From NCBI GenBank assembly GCA_938015435.1, contig CALLPN010000016.1:62001-126000 (forward strand): 64,000 nt of DNA. Direction: 5' to 3'. Below are positions 19,682 through 28,681 of the stretch, in pieces. Under the pieces are notes generated by a model, which saw only the letters and a program-made list of their open reading frames with translations, was not told the DNA's origin and searched no databases. The stretch comes from an uncultured Saprospiraceae bacterium. Its GTDB lineage: Bacteria; Bacteroidota; Bacteroidia; Chitinophagales; Saprospiraceae. Each line of letters begins with the position of its first letter. Positions within the stretch are counted from its first letter, which is position 1. A program made the translations under genes and the position numbers.

Positions 19682-19739
19682 GATTTTCAGCTTACCAATC
19701 TCATTCCTACGGATGAGCTTAGGAGTCTGAAAATAAATC
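19682..19739. repeat. REP-like palindrome 3, upstream of ileS
   Basis: Nested inverted repeat GATTTTCAG...CTGAAAAT with CTTACCAATC and GCTTAGGAGTC arms and an inner TCATTCC/GGATGA stem. Same arms as the RAYT flanks 3.7 kb away, so a dispersed member of that family. Confidence 0.7.
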
Positions 19740-19741
19740 AT

Positions 19742-19866
19742 AAAAAAAGCTCTGAAAGAATCATCCTTCAGAGCTTTAGTCAATACATAACAGATTAGCA
19801 TCTTCAGGATCGTGGATCGCGAATAATTATAATATTGCTAATAATGATGTTTGACATTGGTAACAT
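19742..19866 (-). ncRNA. Candidate ~125-nt small RNA
   Basis: On the minus strand a TATCTTTGC box (about 19867-19880) matches the -7 consensus. About 110 nt later comes a strong terminator: AAAGCTCTGAA/TTCAGAGCTTT followed by seven Ts. No ORF lies between them and no minus-strand gene precedes it for several kb, so the terminator is otherwise unexplained. A -33 TTG is not evident. Function unknown. Confidence 0.4.
19746..19777 (-). terminator. Orphan intrinsic terminator (minus strand)
   Basis: 11-bp perfect stem AAAGCTCTGAA/TTCAGAGCTTT, with T7 on the minus strand only. It would end the candidate small RNA; no known gene reads into it. Confidence 0.7.
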
Positions 19867-19919
19867 AGTGCAAAGATAAGGTAAATATATGAGGCTTGTG
19901 AATTGCTATAAACTTACCG

Positions 19920-19948
19920 TTTCACCAAATGATATTTCTTATATTTGG
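19920..19948 (+). promoter_or_regulatory. Candidate promoter of the 709-aa T9SS protein
   Basis: TATATTTG (19941-19948) matches TAnnTTTG, with GTTTC about 19 bp upstream in the -33 position. The ATG is 34 bp after the box. Confidence 0.45.
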
Positions 19949-19981
19949 TATTATCGAGAATGTTGACCTAAAAAATATCCT

Positions 19982-22111
19982 ATGAAGAATGCGATCCTCA
20001 TATCATTACTCTTTTTAACCTTCAATGGTTTTGCTCAGATTACTTGTCCAGATAACATTACTATCAACTGTGACCAAGACTATACAGATACATTAGTTAT
20101 TGGGAGTCCTATTATTGCAGATTCTATAAATGTTAATGATATAAATGTGGATTTCAATATATTGCTTAACTCTTGTAGCGCAGGGACTATATCGGTGGCT
20201 TATAGCCTTGATAGCAATGTTATTTGTACTCAGATTCTTACTGTAGAAAATCCATTCAATGCGTTAGATTCCAATACAATAGTATTTCCAAAGGATACTA
20301 TGTATGTTACTTGTAATAGACCCTATGAAAATCCGACTTGGACTGCTGCAGATTGTGAATTTGTTAGATTTAGCGAGATGATAGATACAATATCTTTAGT
20401 CTCGGATTGGGAGTTTACTTTAGAACGAACTATTACTGTGATTGATTGGTGTTTGTACAATGAAACTGGTGGTGCTGAAGGTTTGTATTCAGGATCGCAC
20501 CTCATTTCAGTGCTAGATCAAACACCTCCACTTGCAGCTTGTTTCTCTATTTTCAATTTGTCTCCGAGCGAATTTCCGCGAACGTTCGAAGCAGAATACT
20601 TTAATTGGGCTTCTTATGATGCTTGCACATACTATACTGATTTACGTTTTACATTTTCTGATATTCCTCCAGAACAAGATCCAAATTTTGATGCTTCTAT
20701 AAATTCAAGTATTCGTGAAATCCATATCACGGAGTTCGAGGAAACTCAATTATATGTAGATGTATATTGTTGGGATCCAGCAGGAAACTATGGCTATTGT
20801 ACAGTCTATTTTGCTATCATTGCGGAACAGTGCTCCAACCAGGTGGATCATCCACTAGTTGATAATCGAAACCAATGGACTATTCGAGAAACTAGCGTAT
20901 CTAAACAAAGGTTTAAACCAGAGAGCGTCTACATTCAGGGTAGACAGTATAAACAGTTAGAAATAAGCCAAGTAAATGAAGAAGAGTGGAGCGACTCTGA
21001 ACTATCTATGAGTGAATGTGATGGTCAACTTTATGGTCGAAAAAACGGTATAACTACTCTTTACTTTGATTTCAATTTAGAGGTGGGTGATACCTTATTT
21101 AGCGATCAATATATTGGAGAGGTTGATTTAAAAATCGATGCTGTTAATGATGTGACTTACTACGATGGTTCTATTAGAAAAACAGTTACTGTAGAGGCTG
21201 TAAATGGATATGGTTTTTTTGACATGATCGAAGGCATAGGGTCAACCATATTTGCTCTTACTGAATTTGAAAATGTAGGACAAATTGGTTTTGATAAGGA
21301 AGTAATTTGTTTTACCGAAGATGAAGAGATTGTTTATACAGACTTGTCCCTTTTGTCATGTATTTCATCTAATCTCCTTTGTCCTCCTAACATTACAATT
21401 AATTGCGATCAAGATTACACGGATATGCAACTTACAGGAAGTCCAAATATTCTAGGATCCTCTAATGAAGACTCAATATCCGTAATTTACTTCACCCAAT
21501 TAAATGCTTGTGGCGTTGGCTATGTCTTAGCTAGACATAAGTATGTAGATAGTACTATATGTACACAGATTATCACTATTGAAAATCCATTTCCACTATT
21601 CGCTCCAAGTGAAATCATTTTTCCTAATGATACTATGTTTACAACTTGTGAATATCAATTAGATCCACCTGAGTGGATTGGAGGCCCTTGCGACTTTATT
21701 GGTTATACTGAAGAAATAGATACAGTATCTATGGTCTCTGAATGGGAGTTGACTCTCGAAAGATCAATCACCGTAATCGATTGGTGTTTATATGACTTGA
21801 CTGATGGAGAGGAAGGTTTATTTTTTCATACCCAGCTAATTAATATCAACTGCGAGTCAGTAAATGTAGATGATCAATTGGAAGATGATGTAGTAAGCAT
21901 ATACCCGAACCCTGGCAATTCATTTCTTAATCTTAAGACAACTCTAGATGCTAATTTATCTATCCATGCTTTGGACGGTAGTCAAATGCATAGAAAAAAT
22001 ATAACAGTTGGAACACTTGAAATCAATACTCAAGATTGGACTAAAGGAATATATCTTATTACTATATCTACCAAAGAAGGTAATATAACAAAGCGATGGG
22101 TGAAACTATAG
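19982..22111 (+). CDS. T9SS-exported modular protein, two 'DWC-YD' modules with an inserted domain
   Basis: 709 residues. Signal peptide 'ILISLLFLTFNGFAQ'. Module 1 (~22-180) starts 'CPDNITINCDQDYTD' and ends 'TVIDWCLYNETGGAEGLY'; a HYR-adjacent 'RFTFSDIPPEQDPNFDASINS' unit follows (~180-280). Residues ~285-455 are a different, Cys-poor domain ('NQWTIRETSVSKQRF', 'TTLYFDFNLEVGDTLF') like free-standing T9SS proteins of unknown function. Module 2 (~460-620) repeats the 'CPPNITINCDQDYTD ... DWCLYD' pattern. The end is a type A sorting domain ('VVSIYPNPGNSFLNL ... ITKRWVKL'). The C-terminal domain is nearly identical to that of the next gene, implying duplication. Likely displayed on the cell surface; ligand unknown. 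Confidence 0.85.
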   Translation: MKNAILISLLFLTFNGFAQITCPDNITINCDQDYTDTLVIGSPIIADSINVNDINVDFNILLNSCSAGTISVAYSLDSNVICTQILTVENPFNALDSNTIVFPKDTMYVTCNRPYENPTWTAADCEFVRFSEMIDTISLVSDWEFTLERTITVIDWCLYNETGGAEGLYSGSHLISVLDQTPPLAACFSIFNLSPSEFPRTFEAEYFNWASYDACTYYTDLRFTFSDIPPEQDPNFDASINSSIREIHITEFEETQLYVDVYCWDPAGNYGYCTVYFAIIAEQCSNQVDHPLVDNRNQWTIRETSVSKQRFKPESVYIQGRQYKQLEISQVNEEEWSDSELSMSECDGQLYGRKNGITTLYFDFNLEVGDTLFSDQYIGEVDLKIDAVNDVTYYDGSIRKTVTVEAVNGYGFFDMIEGIGSTIFALTEFENVGQIGFDKEVICFTEDEEIVYTDLSLLSCISSNLLCPPNITINCDQDYTDMQLTGSPNILGSSNEDSISVIYFTQLNACGVGYVLARHKYVDSTICTQIITIENPFPLFAPSEIIFPNDTMFTTCEYQLDPPEWIGGPCDFIGYTEEIDTVSMVSEWELTLERSITVIDWCLYDLTDGEEGLFFHTQLININCESVNVDDQLEDDVVSIYPNPGNSFLNLKTTLDANLSIHALDGSQMHRKNITVGTLEINTQDWTKGIYLITISTKEGNITKRWVKL

Positions 22112-22385
22112 GGCGTTTACAAGACTTAAAAAAATCAAATTACTTATATTATTTTGGAAATAGCAAGATGCTGCTTTGCCAATTATCAAATAAATTTTAC
22201 GCACGATAGGTATATGAAATCTGAAGATAGCCGCTATCTAGAATGTAATCAAGTTCGTAAAACTTTACATGACGAATACAATAATCCTAGATTCCAAATT
22301 AAAAGTAAATTCTCGCAGATTTTTCCATCTAAACTTTATATATTGGTAGTGACACCGCTCCAGAATAAAAACAAAAACCAAACTA

Positions 22386-25007
22386 ATGAAGAATGTAACA
22401 TTACTTTGCCTACTCCTAATCACCTTTAATCTTTTTGCTCAAGATTGCGATCCAGAATTTAGCTACGATAAAGATAAATATTGTAGTAACGAAGGTATCA
22501 TCACACCAAACCATGATACGGGTATCGATGGCATTTACTCCTATACCACACTTATGGGTGGTATACTAACACTAGACAGTTTGACAGGAGCCATAGATCT
22601 CTCTATCAGTGAATCAGGTATCTATTCTGTTCAAAATTTTGTTAGTACGCAAATGTGCGACTTTAGTACAGTCCGACAAATAGAAGTAGTAAATGATATT
22701 ACGCCGCCTGTAATAGAGATAGATGATTTTAGTGTTAGTAGTAGTCCTTGGAATTGCGTAAGTGATTTTACTATACCAGATCCAGTCATCGTCGATGAAA
22801 GCGAATCGCAGATACCATTCACTTTAGAAGGGCCAGAAGGATTACAACTAATACCTCCAAACACTGGATCTAATACCTCCGATTTTTATCTGGTTTTTGG
22901 AGCACCAATAGGTGAATACATTTTTTCTTTTTCCGCTACTGATCCATGTGGAAATACTACTACTAAGGAGCTCACTGTAACAGTGACACATCCTATTCCT
23001 AACTTAGGTTCGAGTAGTACTTATACCGTAGAGTTGTATTTTACCAATGATATTGCAAAGATACACAGAGAGGATTTTACCAACTCTATAATTGGATGCC
23101 TTCTTGCTAAATCCGAATTAAGTCGAGACACTGATGCTTGTGACATAGATGGCAATGCAACGTTCAATGATGATGGCCACGAAAATGACGGATCAACAGA
23201 TAGTACGTCTTTGGATTACGACCCAGACGATGGAGCGTTCGTTTCTTTTTGCATTGCGGATATTAACAACATAGATGAAGATGGCATAGAATACGGTACT
23301 GTACCATTTAAATTACGATACTGGACTGATAATAATACTTCCGGACTATTCGGTGACTTTGTAGATTTGAATGGTGATGGAGACGTTACTGATGTAGGAG
23401 AATTTGACATCTTCTATGAAATTTGGAATAATGTAATAGTTAAGAAGCATCCGCAATTTAACACAGTGATATGTCCACCAGATATTACTCTTTCTTGTAG
23501 TCTAGATTATACAGACGAAAGTATTGCTGGCAAAGTAATCGTACCAGACACACTCAACAATGGTGAATACACAATAGACTATACTCCAAATCTCAATGCC
23601 TGTAATGAAGGAATCGTAACTGCAGTTTTTACAATCGGTGACATTGTCTACTGCAACCAGACGATAACGATAACCAATTTATTCCCCCCGTTCGAATTTG
23701 ATCTTTCAATGATCCCTGATATAACTATAGACTGTGGAGATACGATACCTCATCCAACTTCGATTACCGCTGGGGCATGTGATTTTATCGGATATACTTC
23801 GGAGTTAGATACGATCACAGATGAAAGCTTGGATAGTACCATGTTAATAGAAAATAGCTATACTGTAATTGATTGGTGCATATACGATAATACTAACGGA
23901 GAAGATGGCCTATATTTTGGCACTCAAAATATTCATGTAGTTGACACAATTAGTCCAAGTCCATTTTGTGTCAGTTTAACGACCTTGAATACTGAAGATT
24001 TTTCGACGACTGTTGTAGCCTCTAGCCTTCAATCCGGAGTGTTTGATGCATGTACTGATAGTGAAGATTTGCGATATACATTTTCAAGTATTCCTCCTTC
24101 GGCCGATCCGATGTTTGATGAAAACATAAACTCAAGCACTCGTATTTTTACTCATGGAAATACAATGATTGATAATGCTTCAGATACTTTACATCTCAGA
24201 ATTTACATTTGGGACCTCGCAAATAATTTTGAATCTTGTATAATTGTAGTCACGATTAATTCTCAAATTAGTTCAGTTCAATGTCCAGCGGATATCACAC
24301 TAAATTGTGATCAAGATTATACTGATATTGAAATAACTGGCGCTCCAAACATACCAGGTGTATTCGATTTTTATCCTGTTAGTTATCTTCCTCAGCTCAA
24401 TGCTTGTGGGGTAGGTAATGTAATCGCCACATTTACCAAAAAAGATAGTATCATATGTACTCAGACTATCACTCTAGAAAATCCATTCCCCTTATTTGAT
24501 CCGAACCAAATAGATTTTCCAAATGATACTATGTTTACGACTTGTGATTATCAATTAGATCCACCAGAATGGTTAGGAGGCCCTTGTGACTTCATTGGAT
24601 ATACTGAAGATATAGATACTGTATCCGTCATCTATGATTCGGAGTTTACTCTCGAAAGATCGATCACCGTAATCGATTGGTGTGTATATGATGAGACAAA
24701 TGGTGCGGAAGGTTTGTTTTTTGATACCCAACTAATAGATATCAACTGTGAGCCATCAAGTGTATCCGACAAATTGGAAGATGATGTGGTAAACCTATAC
24801 CCGAATCCTGGTTATTCGCTTCTCAATCTCACTACAACTCTAGACGCCGATGTATCTATCCATATTATGGATGGGAATCAAGTGTATAGAAAAAATATAA
24901 CTGTTGGAACACACGAAATCAATACCCAAGATTGGACCAATGGAGTATATCTCATTACTATATCTACCCAAGAAGGTAGTATCACTAAGCGATGGGTGAA
25001 ACTGTAG
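22386..25007 (+). CDS. T9SS-exported modular protein, miniature of the giant HYR proteins
   Basis: 873 residues with a signal peptide ending 'LLITFNLFAQ'. The order parallels the giants: an N-terminal Cys module ('SYDKDKYCSNEG ... GAIDLSISESG'); a HYR-like unit ('SVSSSPWNCVSDFTIP ... FSATDPCGNTTT'); a calcium-loop unit ('LDYDPDDGAFVSFC', 'LNGDGDVTDVGEFD'); then two 'CPxDITLxC-DYTD ... DWC-YD' modules (~366-530 and ~635-795) separated by the 'RYTFSSIPPSADPMFDENINS' unit. A type A sorting domain closes it ('NLYPNPGYSLLNL ... ITKRWVKL'). It follows the 709-aa paralog by 274 bp, a stretch in which I see no convincing gene or terminator. Surface protein; function unknown. Confidence 0.87.
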   Translation: MKNVTLLCLLLITFNLFAQDCDPEFSYDKDKYCSNEGIITPNHDTGIDGIYSYTTLMGGILTLDSLTGAIDLSISESGIYSVQNFVSTQMCDFSTVRQIEVVNDITPPVIEIDDFSVSSSPWNCVSDFTIPDPVIVDESESQIPFTLEGPEGLQLIPPNTGSNTSDFYLVFGAPIGEYIFSFSATDPCGNTTTKELTVTVTHPIPNLGSSSTYTVELYFTNDIAKIHREDFTNSIIGCLLAKSELSRDTDACDIDGNATFNDDGHENDGSTDSTSLDYDPDDGAFVSFCIADINNIDEDGIEYGTVPFKLRYWTDNNTSGLFGDFVDLNGDGDVTDVGEFDIFYEIWNNVIVKKHPQFNTVICPPDITLSCSLDYTDESIAGKVIVPDTLNNGEYTIDYTPNLNACNEGIVTAVFTIGDIVYCNQTITITNLFPPFEFDLSMIPDITIDCGDTIPHPTSITAGACDFIGYTSELDTITDESLDSTMLIENSYTVIDWCIYDNTNGEDGLYFGTQNIHVVDTISPSPFCVSLTTLNTEDFSTTVVASSLQSGVFDACTDSEDLRYTFSSIPPSADPMFDENINSSTRIFTHGNTMIDNASDTLHLRIYIWDLANNFESCIIVVTINSQISSVQCPADITLNCDQDYTDIEITGAPNIPGVFDFYPVSYLPQLNACGVGNVIATFTKKDSIICTQTITLENPFPLFDPNQIDFPNDTMFTTCDYQLDPPEWLGGPCDFIGYTEDIDTVSVIYDSEFTLERSITVIDWCVYDETNGAEGLFFDTQLIDINCEPSSVSDKLEDDVVNLYPNPGYSLLNLTTTLDADVSIHIMDGNQVYRKNITVGTHEINTQDWTNGVYLITISTQEGSITKRWVKL

Positions 25008-25142
25008 CATTATGAAGATCTCCATTGAAATAACGTAACAATTACGAATACTATCAACAATACCATTCTCTAAAAAGAAGTCAACTTAATAATATCTTGA
25101 ATATTGATGGTAGTACAATCCATATTTAAGATATTTGCAAGT

Positions 25143-26645
25143 ATGGGATACAAATCGACCATATCGAAGCCTTATTGTAACTGGATCGCTAGAGATACAG
25201 CTAAGTGGAGTGCTAATGCAGTTTGTGATCAAGATAAGATATTGAAGCGTCTGATCAAAAAAGCGCGTAATACTCGATTTGGAAAGGATCATCAGTTTAA
25301 TAGTATCACTGATCATACTTCGTTTGCGGCTCAAGTACCCTTAAGAGATTATGAAGAACTACGTCCCTATGTAGATATGATACTTGCCGGAGACAAAGAT
25401 GTACTTTGGCCAGGCAAACCAAAATATTTAGCCAAAACAAGTGGGACTACATCTGGTGTAAAGTACATTCCAGTTACTAAAGAAAGTATGCCTAATCATA
25501 TGAGGACGGCTACTTCTTCTTTTCTCAATATTGCGAGTCAAGCTGGAATGGAAGACGTACTCGATGGTCGAGTATTATTTTTATCAGGTTCACCCGAAAT
25601 GGAAAGCAATGCTGGTATACCGACTGGGCGTCTATCCGGCATTGTCAATCATGAAATCCCTTCATGGATCACTGCCAACAAACTACCGAGCTATGATGCC
25701 AACTGCATAGAAGAATGGGAAGATAAGCTAGAGGCAATCATCAAAGAGACAAAAGATGTGGATATGAGACTCATCGGTGGTATACCGCCATGGGTCCAGA
25801 TGTATTTCGAAAAATTGATAGAAGTGACAGGTAAAGATACTGTAATGGAAGTCTTTCCTAATCTCAAAATATTCGTCTATGGTGGAGTCAATTATGAACC
25901 CTACCGAGACACTATGGAAAAACTTATCGGTCGTCGATTACCTAGTCTTGAGACTTATCCTGCCTCTGAAGGATTTATAGCTTTCCAAGATCGACCAGAG
26001 AATGAAGGTCTACTTCTCAATACTCGCTCTGGCATTTTCTTTGAATTCGTCCCCGTAGAAGAGATGAGTAATGAACATCCAAAAAGATTGGGATTAAAAG
26101 ATGTCGAGCTCGGAAAAGACTATGCTATCATAATCAATAATAATGCAGGACTCTGGGGCTATGTCATTGGCGATAGCGTTCAGTTCGTTTCCTTAGATCC
26201 GTATCGTATTATAGTAAGTGGCCGTATTAAGCATTTTATATCCGCATTTGGAGAACATGTAATCGGCAAAGAAATAGAAGATTCGATGCTAGCTGCTTGT
26301 GCTCAATATGATGCTCAAGTAGTGGAATATACAGTGGCTCCACAAGTCAATCCTCTAGATGAAAGTATACCCTATCATGAGTGGTTTGTTGAGTTTAGTC
26401 AAGCTCCTAATGATCTGAAAGGCTTCTGCGAGTCTTTAGATTCACAGCTGAGCCAAAAGAACATTTACTATCAAGATCTTATAGAGGGGAAAATATTACG
26501 CCCCTTAGTTCTGAGAGAGATGAAAACAAACGCATTTCGCACGTATATGAAATCTCAAGGAAAGCTAGGAGGGCAAAACAAAGTACCTAGATTGAGTAAC
26601 GATAGAAAGATAGCTGATAAACTAAAATTTCTAATCAATAATTAG
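25143..26645 (+). CDS. GH3-family acyl-acid amido synthetase-like protein (copy 1)
   Basis: 500 residues from ATG at 25143, chosen because the adjacent paralog begins at the equivalent 'MGxKST'; an upstream ATG at 25107 is possible. GH3 proteins are ANL-superfamily enzymes that adenylate a carboxylic acid and join it to an amine; the bacterial substrates are mostly unknown. ATP-binding motif 1 is 'AKTSGTTSGVKYIPVT'. 'FVYGGVNYEPY' and 'LETYPASEGFIAFQD' form the nucleotide/acyl site, and 'YRIIVSGRIKHFISAFGEHV' is the hinge to the C-terminal domain. Cytosolic. It ends 2 bp before its paralog, so they are surely cotranscribed. Confidence 0.9.
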   Translation: MGYKSTISKPYCNWIARDTAKWSANAVCDQDKILKRLIKKARNTRFGKDHQFNSITDHTSFAAQVPLRDYEELRPYVDMILAGDKDVLWPGKPKYLAKTSGTTSGVKYIPVTKESMPNHMRTATSSFLNIASQAGMEDVLDGRVLFLSGSPEMESNAGIPTGRLSGIVNHEIPSWITANKLPSYDANCIEEWEDKLEAIIKETKDVDMRLIGGIPPWVQMYFEKLIEVTGKDTVMEVFPNLKIFVYGGVNYEPYRDTMEKLIGRRLPSLETYPASEGFIAFQDRPENEGLLLNTRSGIFFEFVPVEEMSNEHPKRLGLKDVELGKDYAIIINNNAGLWGYVIGDSVQFVSLDPYRIIVSGRIKHFISAFGEHVIGKEIEDSMLAACAQYDAQVVEYTVAPQVNPLDESIPYHEWFVEFSQAPNDLKGFCESLDSQLSQKNIYYQDLIEGKILRPLVLREMKTNAFRTYMKSQGKLGGQNKVPRLSNDRKIADKLKFLINN

Positions 26646-26647
26646 CT

Positions 26648-28141
26648 ATGGGATTAAAGTCTACATTGTTAATACCTTATGCAAAGCATTGTCTCAATAA
26701 GATACGTAAGGATCAGAAAAATGCTATTGCCGATCAGGAAAGAATCCGAAAGTCAAATGTTTCGTTTGCCAAGTCGACAGTATTTGGGAAGCAATATGGC
26801 CTAACAGAAATAAAGACCTATGAACAATACAAAACGCAGATTCCAGTACTTCATTACGAGAAAATAAAATCTCTGATGGATCGAGTATTACTGGGAGAGA
26901 AAGACATTCTCTGGCCAGGAAAACCATCCTACATTGTTGGAACCGCAGGTACTACCTCTGGAATCAAATATATACCGCTAAGTAAGCAAAGTATACCTTA
27001 CCACTTTGGTACTGCACGTAACGCTTCATTATCTTATGCCTACAGGAATAACATCTTAGATCTGTTTGATGGTAAGCTTCTGTTTCTCTCAGGATCACCA
27101 GAACTTGGAGCTACTGCCGGAGGCATCCCTACAGGTCGCCTATCTGGGATAGTCAACCATCAAGTTCCCTCATGGCTAAGAGGTGGGCAAGTACCCACTT
27201 ATGAGACCAATATCACTCCTGACTGGGAAGAGAAAGTAGACAACATAATCAAAGAAATATACAGTCAAGATCTGAGGATGATCAGCGGCATTCCCCCATG
27301 GGTTACCATGTTTATGGAGCAACTCTTAGCGTATACAGATCAAGATAATGTTATGGATGTTTTTCGTAACCTTAAGCTCTTCATATATGGAGGAATGAAC
27401 TATGAGCCTTATCGTCACAAGATGGAATCTTTGATCGGTAAGTCATTACTCTCTCTAGAGACTTATCCAGCGACAGAAGGCTTCATCGCTTTCCAAACAG
27501 ATAAAGAAGATTCTTCGCTATGGCTAAATAGCAATGCGGGTGTATTCTACGAATTCGTACCTATTGATAAAATAAATAATCCTGAGTCTGCACGTATTCC
27601 TTTAGCGGATGTAAAAGTCGGTGTGCAGTATGCGATCATGCTATCTAATAATGCTGGATTATTTTGCTCTATGATAGGTGACATTGTAGAGTTCACTTCT
27701 ATCAATCCTTATCGATTGTTAGTTAAAGGCCGAACTAAACATTTCATCTCAGCATTTGGCGAGCATGTAATCGGACAAGAAGTAGAAAAAGCATTCTCGG
27801 CAGCGATACGGAAACATCAATTAACCATAGATGACTTTACGGTAGCACCTATGATCTCTCCCAAAGATGGAGGACTCCCCTATCATGAATGGTGTATCGA
27901 AGTAAATCCAAATATAGACCTAACAGACTTTAGCCACAGTCTTGATTTGGAGATGCAAAAAGTAAATTTCCACTACAAAGAACTAGTAGGCGGAAAAGTG
28001 ATTAGACCACTACAGATTAGGAAAGTTCTTCCTGGAAGTTTCGCTAATTATCAGAAATCATTAGGGAAATTGGGAGGACAGAATAAGGTTGCTCGATTGA
28101 GCAATGATAGGGGTATTGTGGAAGGAATATCTACGTGTTGA
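26648..28141 (+). CDS. GH3-family acyl-acid amido synthetase-like protein (copy 2)
   Basis: 497 residues, ATG two bases after the stop of copy 1. Collinear with it throughout: 'VGTAGTTSGIKYIPLS', 'FIYGGMNYEPYRHKM', 'LETYPATEGFIAFQ', 'GRTKHFISAFGEHVIGQE' and the shared C-terminus 'GKLGGQNKVARLSNDR'. The copies differ substantially, so the duplication is not recent and the two may act on different substrates or as a heteromer (inference). The stop is 47 bp from the convergent GNAT gene, with a weak TTGTAG/CTACAA hairpin between them. Confidence 0.9.
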   Translation: MGLKSTLLIPYAKHCLNKIRKDQKNAIADQERIRKSNVSFAKSTVFGKQYGLTEIKTYEQYKTQIPVLHYEKIKSLMDRVLLGEKDILWPGKPSYIVGTAGTTSGIKYIPLSKQSIPYHFGTARNASLSYAYRNNILDLFDGKLLFLSGSPELGATAGGIPTGRLSGIVNHQVPSWLRGGQVPTYETNITPDWEEKVDNIIKEIYSQDLRMISGIPPWVTMFMEQLLAYTDQDNVMDVFRNLKLFIYGGMNYEPYRHKMESLIGKSLLSLETYPATEGFIAFQTDKEDSSLWLNSNAGVFYEFVPIDKINNPESARIPLADVKVGVQYAIMLSNNAGLFCSMIGDIVEFTSINPYRLLVKGRTKHFISAFGEHVIGQEVEKAFSAAIRKHQLTIDDFTVAPMISPKDGGLPYHEWCIEVNPNIDLTDFSHSLDLEMQKVNFHYKELVGGKVIRPLQIRKVLPGSFANYQKSLGKLGGQNKVARLSNDRGIVEGISTC

Positions 28142-28188
28142 TCTTAATCAATGCTTGAATTTATATACATTCTTGTAGATTCATTCTG

Positions 28189-28662
28189 CTACAATATCTT
28201 CTTCAATACTATCTTATGTTTGCATTGAATACCATCTTCGAAAATAAGGTCGCTGTAGTTATCTAAAAAATAATTTCTATATGTTTCTTCTATTTCAAAT
28301 CCAAATTTCTGATATATAGCTAGTTGTCTAATACTTGAATTTCCTGTTGCAATAATTAGACTCGTATATCCGAAAACCTTACTTACTTTCTCTGAAAATG
28401 TCAGCAATTTCACTCCAACACCCTTACTTCGAAAAGATTCTTTAACCGCAACATTAACTATTTCAATTGAAGTAGAGTTAAGCTCTTTTAATACGACTAC
28501 ACCAATTACTTCATCATCTAATATAGCTAGATAACAACTACCCAATTCGAGGTAATTCTTGATGTTTTCCATTGAAGGATCAGCAGATAATAGAAGGTCG
28601 TACGGCGTATCATACTTGTCCTTAAGCAACTCAATCTTCAGTAAATGATTCAACGTATCCAT
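28189..28662 (-). CDS. GNAT-family N-acetyltransferase
   Basis: 157 residues, cytosolic. The acetyl-CoA-binding signature is visible as 'IEIVNVAVKESFRSKGVGVKLL' (motif A, R/QxxGxG/A form), preceded by the 'LAILDDEVIGVVVLKEL' strands and followed by 'LAIYQKFGFEIEETYRNYF' (motif B). The acceptor substrate cannot be read from sequence. It is 19 bp from the stop of the upstream endonuclease/phosphatase-fold gene, so a shared transcript is likely. Confidence 0.88.
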   Translation of the reverse strand: MDTLNHLLKIELLKDKYDTPYDLLLSADPSMENIKNYLELGSCYLAILDDEVIGVVVLKELNSTSIEIVNVAVKESFRSKGVGVKLLTFSEKVSKVFGYTSLIIATGNSSIRQLAIYQKFGFEIEETYRNYFLDNYSDLIFEDGIQCKHKIVLKKIL

Positions 28663-28681
28663 GACTTATTGTGCTCGTAAT

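Noticed and set aside
19746-19777. Terminator serving the plus-strand T9SS gene or ileS
   Set aside because: The T-tract is only on the minus strand, and the element lies upstream of both genes, so it cannot end either transcript.
22154-22429. 91-aa ORF between the two T9SS genes
   Set aside because: TTG start, overlaps the signal peptide of the 873-aa gene, no recognisable features.
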